Shown: one piece after another, positions 1-4,833 of the stretch | Layout: each line of letters starts with the position of its first letter | Position numbering within the stretch: the stretch's first letter is position 1 | Source: Bacillota bacterium | Lineage (GTDB): Bacteria > Bacillota_I > Bacilli_A > RFN20 > CAG-826 | Reading direction: 5' to 3' | Length of the DNA stretch: 6,162 nucleotides | Assembly (NCBI GenBank): GCA_023457325.1 | Contig: JAEWLX010000028.1 | Location: 1 to 6,162 of the forward strand | Notes under the pieces: model-generated | The model's input: only the letters and a program-made list of their open reading frames with translations | Database searches by the model: none | Told to the model about the DNA's origin: nothing | Translations under genes and position numbers: made by a program

Positions 1-335
1 TTTATATAAAAAACATAAGATTTGCGATGTTTTTTTAAATAATTAAGAGCTAATACTTCGCTTAACGTGTGCCATCCATTCATGACGACAATATCGTAGT
101 CATGAGACTTGAGGTGTTTGACTATTCCGGTCGATAAATGGTTTTCGAATCCAAAGTTGATGCCCTTGATTCGGACCGTTTTGAACTTAATATTATCGCC
201 ATTATAAAAAAGAGGGTTCCGATCAAAATTCTTGAGGCGCTCAAAGAGGGCCGTTACTTCGATTTCTTTGCTTAGTTCGTTGAAGAGCCTTACTTTGTAA
301 GGGGCGGGGTGATTGAAGACGAATAATACATGCAT
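1..335 (-). CDS. Glycosyltransferase (GT-B fold, family 4-like), N-terminal part
   Basis: The gene starts at the ATG at 335-333 and reads open for 111 codons to the window edge, so only the N-terminal domain is visible. The protein begins MHVLFVFNHPAPYKVRLFNE, a first beta strand followed by the H-P-x-P-Y-(K/R)-V loop typical of the acceptor-binding half of GT-B glycosyltransferases. Later come a VVMNGWHTLSEVLAL segment (about residues 82-96) and KSYVFYI, consistent with the alternating strands of this Rossmann-like domain. The family moves a sugar from a nucleotide sugar to a glycan or lipid acceptor, usually at the cytoplasmic face of the membrane. The donor and acceptor cannot be told, because the C-terminal nucleotide-sugar domain lies outside the window. 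An AGGA Shine-Dalgarno (343-346 on this strand) sits 7 nt before the ATG. The gene is divergent from ung. The class is fairly sure; the subfamily is open. Confidence 0.65.
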   Translation of the reverse strand, partial: MHVLFVFNHPAPYKVRLFNELSKEIEVTALFERLKNFDRNPLFYNGDNIKFKTVRIKGINFGFENHLSTGIVKHLKSHDYDIVVMNGWHTLSEVLALNYLKKHRKSYVFYI

Positions 336-352
336 GGCCAAATCCTATGTTA

Positions 353-358
353 ATTATA
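353..358 (-). promoter_or_regulatory. Putative -10 box of the glycosyltransferase promoter
   Basis: The minus strand reads TATAAT at 358-353, placing transcription start near 346, just at the AGGA ribosome site. The -35 position (381-376, TATATT) is poor. The box overlaps the candidate -35 box of the divergent ung promoter. This is a consensus match only. Confidence 0.35.
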
Positions 359-383
359 CATTGTATCAATATGCTAATATAAT
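355..383 (+). promoter_or_regulatory. Putative ung promoter
   Basis: A perfect TATAAT lies at 378-383, preceded after 17 bp by TATACA (355-360, four of six matches to TTGACA). Start of transcription is expected near 390. This lies downstream of the first in-frame ATG (387) and so supports the later ATG at 405 as the real ung start. Confidence 0.5.
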
Positions 384-404
384 AAAATGTTAGGAATGAA
401 AAAG

Positions 405-1061
405 ATGAGTGGCTGGGATATATTTTTTAAGACTATTAGCGCGAAAGATTATGCCAAGAAGCTGAAAATATTTCTTGATGAAGAATACGCTAAACATATT
501 GTTTATCCTCCGCGAGAGCTTGTTTTTAATGCTTTTATTTTAACGCCGCCAGAAAAGGTCAAGGTCGTCATAATCGGTCAAGATCCTTATCACGAACCTA
601 ATCAAGCGATGGGCCTTTCTTTCTCGGTACCTTCAACAACAAGAATTCCCCCGAGTCTTATTAACATCTACAAAGAAATAGAAAGCGATTTAAATATTAA
701 GATGCGCAATGATGGCGATTTAACATATTTAGCCAAACAAGGAGTGCTTCTGCTTAACGCCTACTTAACCGTTCGTCACAGTGAAGCCCTGTCCCATCGT
801 TTAAATGAATATGAGCAGTTTATTGACGATGTTTTGAATTATCTTAACGCTCTTCCACAACCAATTGTCTATTTGCTGTGGGGCGGATTCGCAAAAAAAT
901 ACGCCAAAAAGATCAATAATCCTCGTCACCTTGTCTTAACGTGTGTGCACCCATCGCCGTTAAGCGCCAATCGCGGTGGTTGGTTTGGTAATCGCCATTT
1001 CTCGAAAACAAACAACTTTTTACTAAGTAACGGAAGCCAACCTATTGATTGGCACAACTAA
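405..1061 (+). CDS. ung: Uracil-DNA glycosylase (family 1 UDG)
   Basis: This enzyme removes uracil from DNA by cleaving the N-glycosidic bond, starting base excision repair after cytosine deamination or dUMP incorporation. All family 1 signatures are visible (numbering from ATG 405, 218 residues): the water-activating loop GQDPYH at 58-63 with catalytic Asp60, the PPS loop at 82-84, the uracil-binding LLLN at 115-118, and the DNA-intercalating loop HPSPLSANRGGWFG at 182-195 with catalytic His182. The length is normal for the family. Three in-frame ATGs occur (387, 396, 405). I choose 405 because AGGA (392-395) lies 9 nt before it, while 387 has no ribosome site and lies upstream of the expected transcription start. 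No terminator of its own follows; the last codons contain the -35 box of the thiT promoter, and the next hairpin is the riboswitch terminator. The function is secure. Confidence 0.96.
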   Translation: MSGWDIFFKTISAKDYAKKLKIFLDEEYAKHIVYPPRELVFNAFILTPPEKVKVVIIGQDPYHEPNQAMGLSFSVPSTTRIPPSLINIYKEIESDLNIKMRNDGDLTYLAKQGVLLLNAYLTVRHSEALSHRLNEYEQFIDDVLNYLNALPQPIVYLLWGGFAKKYAKKINNPRHLVLTCVHPSPLSANRGGWFGNRHFSKTNNFLLSNGSQPIDWHN

Positions 1062-1073
1062 AAAGTCTATAAT
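1045..1073 (+). promoter_or_regulatory. Promoter of the TPP riboswitch-thiT transcript
   Basis: TTGATT (1045-1050) and TATAAT (1068-1073) are separated by exactly 17 bp, a near-consensus sigma-A promoter. The -35 box lies within the final codons of ung. Start of transcription is expected near 1078-1082, so the RNA would begin almost at the first base of the riboswitch aptamer. Confidence 0.7.
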
Positions 1074-1078
1074 CAATA

Positions 1079-1161
1079 TTTGGGAGCTCACCGAGTGGGC
1101 TGAGAGTACTTCGCATCGGAAGTAGACCAAACCTGATCTAGATAATGCTAGCGTAGGAATA
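1079..1161 (+). promoter_or_regulatory. TPP riboswitch (THI box) aptamer
   Basis: The two conserved cores are both present: CTGAGA (1100-1105) and ACCTGAT...GATAATGCTAGCGTAGGAA (1131-1159). Paired elements can be drawn. P2 is TTTGG 1079-1083 with CCAAA 1127-1131. P3 is GCTCA 1086-1090 with TGGGC 1096-1100. An optional side stem pairs TACTTC 1107-1112 with GAAGTA 1119-1124. P4 is CCT 1132-1134 with AGG 1155-1157, and P5 is CTAG 1138-1141 with CTAG 1148-1151. P1 is short or unclear (perhaps TATTT 1077-1081 with GAATA 1157-1161). The aptamer binds thiamine pyrophosphate. The terminator and thiT directly downstream fit the expected thiamine transport regulon. Confidence 0.95.
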
Positions 1162-1183
1162 AAGATAATATCTTTGCTTTCCT
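1155..1183 (+). promoter_or_regulatory. Putative antiterminator hairpin of the TPP riboswitch
   Basis: AGGAA (1155-1159) can pair with TTCCT (1179-1183), and AAAGAT (1161-1166) with ATCTTT (1170-1175). This gives one hairpin with a small internal loop. It would use the 3' strand of aptamer stem P4 and the left arm of the terminator, so it excludes both. The inferred logic is that without TPP this hairpin forms and transcription continues, while with TPP the aptamer keeps AGGAA and the terminator forms. The pairing is seen in the sequence; the switching is inference. Confidence 0.6.
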
Positions 1184-1204
1184 CGTTGGTACGAGGAATT
1201 TTTT
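1179..1204 (+). terminator. Riboswitch-controlled terminator that also masks the thiT ribosome site
   Basis: A perfect 8-bp stem, TTCCTCGT (1179-1186) with ACGAGGAA (1191-1198), closes a TGGT loop and is followed by six T (1199-1204). The thiT ATG starts at the very next base (1205). The Shine-Dalgarno of thiT (AGGA, 1194-1197, 7 nt before ATG) lies inside the right arm. The folded hairpin can therefore both stop RNA polymerase and hide the ribosome site. It may also end transcripts arriving from ung. Confidence 0.85.
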
Positions 1205-2158
1205 ATGAAAAAAACAAACAACACAATTCGTTATGTAACAATTGGCCTTGGCTTTATAGCTTTTTTCCTTTTTGTTTTGCCCCTTTTTGAAGGAAACGGA
1301 AACATCCATATCGGAGCAGAAATTATTCTTGGCTTGAAAACGGCTCGCTTTGACATTTTCAGTTTGTTCGCCTTCTTATTTCCTCTTGCGGCTTCCGTTG
1401 TTCTTTTAATAAAATGCAAGCACTCTGAATCACTAGCAACGATGTTTTTTCTTCTAGCGGGTTTTTCTTTTATTCTCTTGCCCGATTTCTTAAAATTCAC
1501 CAACGAAAGTTTAGGACTTACAATTATCTCTACTACCTTTATTATTTCGATTGTCGTTTCGCTCTTGGGGGCATTACTAGGAATCGCCCTTGCTATTGCA
1601 AAAAACGCCTTTACAACTTATCAAATAGTTGAAATGGCAATGTTGGTAAGTTTAGCCATAGTCTTAGATTTACCAGGCTTAAAAATACGGATTGGCGCTT
1701 CAGGAGGATCGATTAGTTTTACGATGCTTCCTCTTTTTGTTCTTGCTTTAAGACAAGGACCAATCAAAGGCTTTATCGGTGCGGGAATAGTCTATGGTTT
1801 TGTGACTTGTATACTTGATGGCTGGGGACTAGTTTACTATCCGTTTGACTATTTGCTTGGCTATGGCTCAATGGCTATTCTCGGAACATTTCGTCCCTTT
1901 ATACTTGCTAAGAATATCGAACGCTTTAATATTAGAGGACTCATTTTTCTAATTATTGGCGTATTAGTTTCCGTCAGCGGACGCCTACTAGCGTCGACTT
2001 TGTCGGGCATCATTTATTACGAGTTAAACTTCGTCGACTCCCTTTTATATAATATCGCCTACATTCTTCCAAGCGCTGGCATCGTTTTAGGGCTTTTAAT
2101 CGCCATATATCATCCCCTTATTCGTATGGATCGCGCTATTAGTCGCCGAAACGGATAA
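1205..2158 (+). CDS. thiT: ThiT-like thiamine ECF transporter S component with N-terminal membrane extension
   Basis: This is probably the substrate-binding membrane subunit of an energy-coupling factor transporter for thiamine or a related compound. Its EcfA/EcfA'/EcfT partners are not in this window. The ThiT/YuaJ core begins near residue 137 and carries GGSISFTMLP (167-176), ALRQGPIKG (181-189) and YYPFDYLLGY (211-220), which match the G-x-x-S-x-x-M-x-P, A-L-R-x-G and P-x-Q-x-L-L-D-Y regions of the family. The protein is 317 residues against about 180-200 for usual ThiT. The additional first 130 or so residues form about four hydrophobic helices (roughly 10-28, 50-70, 77-97, 105-133) that I do not recognise. 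Positions that bind thiamine in ThiT seem changed: Gly219 replaces the D/E, and Ser264 replaces the His of the F-H-F-I-A-G segment. Regulation by the TPP riboswitch directly upstream is strong support for a thiamine role. No clear terminator follows. The exact ligand is uncertain. Confidence 0.82.
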   Translation: MKKTNNTIRYVTIGLGFIAFFLFVLPLFEGNGNIHIGAEIILGLKTARFDIFSLFAFLFPLAASVVLLIKCKHSESLATMFFLLAGFSFILLPDFLKFTNESLGLTIISTTFIISIVVSLLGALLGIALAIAKNAFTTYQIVEMAMLVSLAIVLDLPGLKIRIGASGGSISFTMLPLFVLALRQGPIKGFIGAGIVYGFVTCILDGWGLVYYPFDYLLGYGSMAILGTFRPFILAKNIERFNIRGLIFLIIGVLVSVSGRLLASTLSGIIYYELNFVDSLLYNIAYILPSAGIVLGLLIAIYHPLIRMDRAISRRNG

Positions 2159-2197
2159 TGGTCTTAAACCTTTTCTTTACGAAATCGGCAATGGATA

Positions 2198-2206
2198 TGA
2201 TATATT
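2198..2206 (+). promoter_or_regulatory. Putative extended -10 promoter of the DUF3137-like gene
   Basis: TGATATATT (2198-2206) fits the TGn-extended -10 pattern. A poor -35 candidate, TTTACG, lies at 2176-2181 with a 19-bp spacer. Transcription would start near 2213. A small inverted repeat, CAAAC/GTTTG (2217-2231), would be at the start of the leader. Confidence 0.4.
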
Positions 2207-2251
2207 GTAAACGCAACAAACAATATGTTTGAATAAGCCATGGAGAAGTTT

Positions 2252-3247
2252 ATGAACAAAGAATTAGAAAAAGAAACACTTAAAGAATTAGAAGCTGATA
2301 AAGAAGTCGAAACGCCAAAAGAAGAAACACAAGTCGAGGCACCAGTTCAAGTCGTTAGTGAACCGATCGAATATGAAACGGACAACTTGAAGCAGATTGA
2401 AAGCGCTCGCGAAATCTTTTTAAAACAATATAAAGTTCAAAATATCGTTAAATGGCTTGTTTCTATTGTAGCCCTAGGTTTAATTATCCTTGGATGGCTC
2501 GTTTTTTTACCAATTAGTGTTTATCTGACAATCGGAGCAGTTGCTGTATCGCTCCTGCTTATTTTGCTTTATAACTTTTTTATCAAACGCTACTTAAACG
2601 GCAAAATGAAAATCTATTTTGATGAGTTTTATAAAAACACGACGGAATTCGTCTTTGAAGGCAAAGATTATGCCGATGTCGACTTTAGAGTCGAAAACAA
2701 AATCGAAGCCGTCCAGTTTACCGAAAACGAAATTTATAAAGATGTTGTTCAAGTTGGAAGCCGCAATTTGACAACTTATAAATACCGCGGCATGCCGATT
2801 TCCGTGTGTGATGCCGCCGGACAAACCAAGAGCGCAAAATCACTCGTGCCCGTTTTCGTTGGTAAATATTTTATAGCTGATAATAGCTACGAAGGAGATG
2901 AGCCAATTATCGTTTATTTAAAAGGAAATGATAAGGCTTTGCCTCCAACCAATGTCGCCCATTTGGAAGTTATAAGCGATGACAGCAAAATGGCCATTTA
3001 TTCAAATAACAAAGAAGCGGCAAAGTTCGTAAATAAAAAAGTTCAAACCCTTTTAAGAAAAATAAACACTGATGAGATTTTAATCGATGTTGCTATTTCA
3101 ATTAAAAAAGGCAAAACCTTTATCTGCGCGGGCTATGATGACATTTTAATGGTTCTACCATTAGAAAAGCCATTCAACCCCAAAGCGACGCGTAGCTATA
3201 AGAATGATTTGGTCAATATTTCCGAATTTATCTACGCGATCAAGTAA
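2252..3247 (+). CDS. Membrane-anchored DUF3137-like protein of unknown function
   Basis: No function is known. The 331-residue protein has three parts. First is a Lys/Glu-rich, probably disordered cytoplasmic tail (about 1-46) with a repeated KELE motif. Next is a pair of closely spaced hydrophobic helices (about 66-86 and 89-111) ending in a positive FFIKRYLNGK. Last is a soluble C-terminal domain (about 115-331), probably cytoplasmic. That domain has PVFVGKYFIAD (200-210), KMAIYSNNKEAAKFV (about 246-260) and a late GYDDILMVLPLEKPF, a pattern resembling DUF3137 proteins, which share the two-helix-plus-domain layout. The start at 2252 is chosen because GGAG (2242-2245) lies 6 nt before it; the earlier in-frame ATG at 2240 overlaps that site and has none of its own. 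The gene stands alone between its promoter and a strong terminator. The family assignment is from memory of motifs. Confidence 0.65.
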   Translation: MNKELEKETLKELEADKEVETPKEETQVEAPVQVVSEPIEYETDNLKQIESAREIFLKQYKVQNIVKWLVSIVALGLIILGWLVFLPISVYLTIGAVAVSLLLILLYNFFIKRYLNGKMKIYFDEFYKNTTEFVFEGKDYADVDFRVENKIEAVQFTENEIYKDVVQVGSRNLTTYKYRGMPISVCDAAGQTKSAKSLVPVFVGKYFIADNSYEGDEPIIVYLKGNDKALPPTNVAHLEVISDDSKMAIYSNNKEAAKFVNKKVQTLLRKINTDEILIDVAISIKKGKTFICAGYDDILMVLPLEKPFNPKATRSYKNDLVNISEFIYAIK

Positions 3248-3267
3248 TTTAAAATCATTAGAAGAAT

Positions 3268-3290
3268 AGCCTCCGCTGCGAGGCTTTTTT
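3268..3290 (+). terminator. Intrinsic terminator after the DUF3137-like gene
   Basis: AGCCTC (3268-3273) pairs perfectly with GAGGCT (3280-3285) around a 6-nt loop, and the run TTTTTT (3285-3290) then ATTTATTT follows. It starts 21 nt after the stop codon. Confidence 0.9.
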
Positions 3291-3309
3291 ATTTATTTAG
3301 ACCCTTTAA

Positions 3310-3318
3310 TGTTATAAT
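3310..3318 (+). promoter_or_regulatory. Putative extended -10 promoter of ntdP
   Basis: TGTTATAAT (3310-3318) is a perfect TGn-extended -10 box. No good -35 box stands 17 bp upstream, as is common for extended -10 promoters. Transcription would start near 3325, giving a leader of about 47 nt. Confidence 0.65.
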
Positions 3319-3347
3319 AAAAAAGATATCGGGACATTTCGGTTCTG

Positions 3348-3363
3348 ATCCTTTAAAAAGGAT
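3348..3363 (+). promoter_or_regulatory. ntdP ribosome site inside a leader hairpin
   Basis: The Shine-Dalgarno AAGGA (3358-3362, 9 nt before ATG 3372) is the right arm of an inverted repeat, ATCCTTT (3348-3354) with AAAGGAT (3357-3363). An upstream alternative, ATCGGGAC (3328-3335) with GTTCTGAT (3342-3349) including G-U pairs, shares two bases with it. The pairing is seen; a regulatory role is a guess. Confidence 0.4.
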
Positions 3364-3371
3364 GCTAACAA

Positions 3372-3908
3372 ATGAATTATTCGGGGCGCTGGCTTAGAAT
3401 CCAAGCATACAAACATAATGGTGAACTCCATCGGGCCTGGAGTCATGGTTTCGTTTTAGATGATAATGAAAATTACGTTATTTTGATTTCGATTCGCGCA
3501 AGTGTGGTCGAACACGATGGTCGTAAATGGCATACAAGAGAGCCAGCCGTTTTTGTTTTTTTCAAAAAAGAATGGCTCAATGTTATTGCGATGCTAAAAG
3601 ACAAAGACATATCTTACTATGTAAACATCGCCTCACCGGCCATTATTCACCAAAACTGTATCAAATATATTGACTATGATCTCGATGTTAAATTATTTCC
3701 AGGTGGTACGACTAAACTTCTTGACCAAAAGGAGTATGAAAGACACGCCTATTCTCTTGACTATGGCGAAGATATTAAAAAAGCATTAGCGATATCAGTT
3801 AATAACATTTATGAGATGATCAAAAGAAAAGATTTCCCTTTTATCGATGAGGAAATCTATGCCCTATATAACGAATTTATCGAACACTATACAAAAGTTA
3901 AAGCGTAA
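3372..3908 (+). CDS. ntdP: Nucleoside tri-/diphosphate phosphatase NtdP (DUF402, UPF0374/YgaC family)
   Basis: The family hydrolyses nucleoside tri- and diphosphates in a Mg-dependent way in the cytoplasm. The 178-residue protein has the full family pattern: YKHNGELHRAW (13-23), DGRKWHTREPA (49-59), SYYVNIASP (81-89), KYIDYDLDVK (98-107) and LLDQKEYE (116-123). The residues I know as the active-site Arg and metal ligands of this family are all present with a constant shift of two: Arg21, Asn85, Asp101, Asp103, Asp105, Asp118 and Glu121. An active enzyme is therefore expected. The start has AAGGA 9 nt upstream, placed in a small hairpin. The end overlaps by 11 bp the end of the convergent reductase gene, and its likely terminator (3926-3966) lies in that gene. 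In other Firmicutes the gene is usually a lone housekeeping gene, as here. Confidence 0.93.
   Translation: MNYSGRWLRIQAYKHNGELHRAWSHGFVLDDNENYVILISIRASVVEHDGRKWHTREPAVFVFFKKEWLNVIAMLKDKDISYYVNIASPAIIHQNCIKYIDYDLDVKLFPGGTTKLLDQKEYERHAYSLDYGEDIKKALAISVNNIYEMIKRKDFPFIDEEIYALYNEFIEHYTKVKA
3822..3858 (-). terminator. Putative terminator of the reductase gene, inside ntdP
   Basis: Read on the minus strand, AGATTTCC (3858-3851) pairs with GGAAATCT (3837-3830) around a 13-nt loop, and TTTTCTTTT (3830-3822) follows. It lies about 40 nt beyond the reductase stop codon (3898), within the antisense of the ntdP coding region. The shape is right for an intrinsic terminator, though the stem is AT-rich. Confidence 0.5.
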
Positions 3909-4791
3909 ATAAAGTATTTAAGATTGAATCGGCATCGTTTAATCCATCACCGATTCTTTTTATTTTGCCGGGTACACCTATGGCATCACCGGCGACATAA
4001 ATGCGGTTAATAACGCAGCGATATTCATCACAAATAATACCTGTGTTGTGTTTAGGCACATCAAAGATGACTGGCGAAGGAATGTTTCCGAAATTAACAA
4101 GGATAAAATCGACATCTAAATCAATTAAGCTACCATCTTCTGCGTGTTGAATTGTGATGCCTTTTAATTGATCGTTATCGATTATTAAAGAATGGGGCAC
4201 GTAGGGTGTTCGGATTTCTATTTCTTTGATGTTTTGAATTGTCGCAAAGTTGCCACGGAATTCTCGACGGCGGTGGACGAGGAATACTTTCTTAGCAAGA
4301 CGTGATATTTCTTTGGCCCAGTCAAGAGCGGAATCTCCTCCTCCGAAAATAGCGACTTTCTTATCTTTTAGAAAAGCAAACGAAGTCAGTTTATAGATGA
4401 TATTTGCAAATTCATTTTCGCGAGGAAGACCCATTGTTTTTGGTTTATAAAAACCAAGACCAGTAGCGATAATTACATATTCGGATTGAAATGTTTCACT
4501 TTTTGTCGCTATTTCGACATGGTCGTCAAGACTTTTGATACCGATTACTTCTTGAGAAAACTTCAAGGCCTTGTAATCTATTTTTTCGGCTAATAAGGAA
4601 ATATAGTTTTTAGCTAAGATAGATGGGATTCCTGGTAAATCGACAATCTCTTTTTCTGGATAAAGAGCTGTAAGCTGACCTCCGTAAGATTCCCCGGCTT
4701 CTAAAACAAGGTGAGATAATCCCATCTTTTTAAGACGTCCAGCTAGATATAAACCGATTGGACCGGCACCAATGACGATAACTTTATACAT
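3898..4791 (-). CDS. Thioredoxin reductase-like ferredoxin/flavodoxin-NADP+ reductase (YumC type)
   Basis: This FAD enzyme moves electrons between NADPH and ferredoxin or flavodoxin. Visible motifs are the FAD-binding GAGPIG (8-13), GGQLTALYPEK (37-47, whose Tyr44 matches the flavin-stacking Tyr of Bacillus YumC), an ATG turn (110-112), the NADP-binding GGGDSALDWA (150-159) with HRRREFRG (173-180) for the 2'-phosphate, and the second FAD motif YVAGD (265-269). The C-x-x-C dithiol of true thioredoxin reductase is absent (GGGDSALDW stands there), so the FNR type is favoured. At 297 residues it is shorter than the usual 330-350. The family's C-terminal tail, which carries a flavin-covering His in YumC, appears to be missing. 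AGGA is only 2 nt before the ATG and the predicted transcript leader is very short. The gene is convergent with ntdP and divergent from tsaE. Confidence 0.88.
   Translation of the reverse strand: MYKVIVIGAGPIGLYLAGRLKKMGLSHLVLEAGESYGGQLTALYPEKEIVDLPGIPSILAKNYISLLAEKIDYKALKFSQEVIGIKSLDDHVEIATKSETFQSEYVIIATGLGFYKPKTMGLPRENEFANIIYKLTSFAFLKDKKVAIFGGGDSALDWAKEISRLAKKVFLVHRRREFRGNFATIQNIKEIEIRTPYVPHSLIIDNDQLKGITIQHAEDGSLIDLDVDFILVNFGNIPSPVIFDVPKHNTGIICDEYRCVINRIYVAGDAIGVPGKIKRIGDGLNDADSILNTLFTL
3926..3966 (+). terminator. Putative ntdP terminator, inside the reductase gene
   Basis: GAATCGG (3926-3932) pairs perfectly with CCGATTC (3950-3956) across a 17-nt loop, and TTTTTATTTT (3957-3966) follows directly. 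It begins 18 nt after the ntdP stop. The same DNA, read on the other strand, encodes the conserved RIGDGLNDADSI end of the reductase. The long loop lowers certainty. Confidence 0.55.
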
Positions 4792-4799
4792 AATCCTAT

Positions 4800-4819
4800 G
4801 AAGTATTATACTATACTTC
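4800..4819. repeat. 20-bp palindrome, candidate operator between the reductase gene and tsaE
   Basis: GAAGTAT (4800-4806) and ATACTTC (4813-4819) are perfect inverted half-sites around a 6-bp centre, TATACT. The element covers the -10 box of the minus-strand reductase promoter and the -35 region of the plus-strand tsaE promoter, the normal place for a repressor site. No specific regulator can be named from the sequence. Confidence 0.5.
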
Positions 4820-4833
4820 GTGTTATTTGTTAT
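4805..4833 (-). promoter_or_regulatory. Putative reductase promoter
   Basis: The minus strand has TATAAT at 4810-4805 and, 17 bp before it, ATAACA at 4833-4828 (four of six matches to TTGACA). Transcription would start near 4798, only about 7 nt before the ATG at 4791. The mRNA would be nearly leaderless. Confidence 0.5.

Noticed and set aside
387..404. Upstream ATGs of ung at 387 and 396
   Set aside because: Neither has a ribosome site at useful distance, and 387 lies before the expected transcription start; the AGGA site serves ATG 405.
1231..1503. A 90-codon open frame on the minus strand within thiT
   Set aside because: It is the antisense shadow of the hydrophobic N-terminal region; it is rich in Lys/Arg with no motif and no ribosome site, and the plus-strand frame is well supported.
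2217..2231. Inverted repeat CAAAC-AATAT-GTTTG in the leader of the DUF3137-like gene
   Set aside because: Only 5 bp per arm in AT-rich DNA and no T-run; likely to occur by chance, so it is not listed as an operator or terminator.
2594..2824. A 76-codon open frame on the minus strand within the DUF3137-like gene
   Set aside because: It is a shadow frame with no recognisable motif or ribosome site, lying inside a gene with good start signals and a terminator.
3898..4791. Thioredoxin reductase (trxB)
   Set aside because: The overall fold agrees, but the redox C-x-x-C is missing and the GGQLTALYPEK signature fits the ferredoxin/flavodoxin reductase type.
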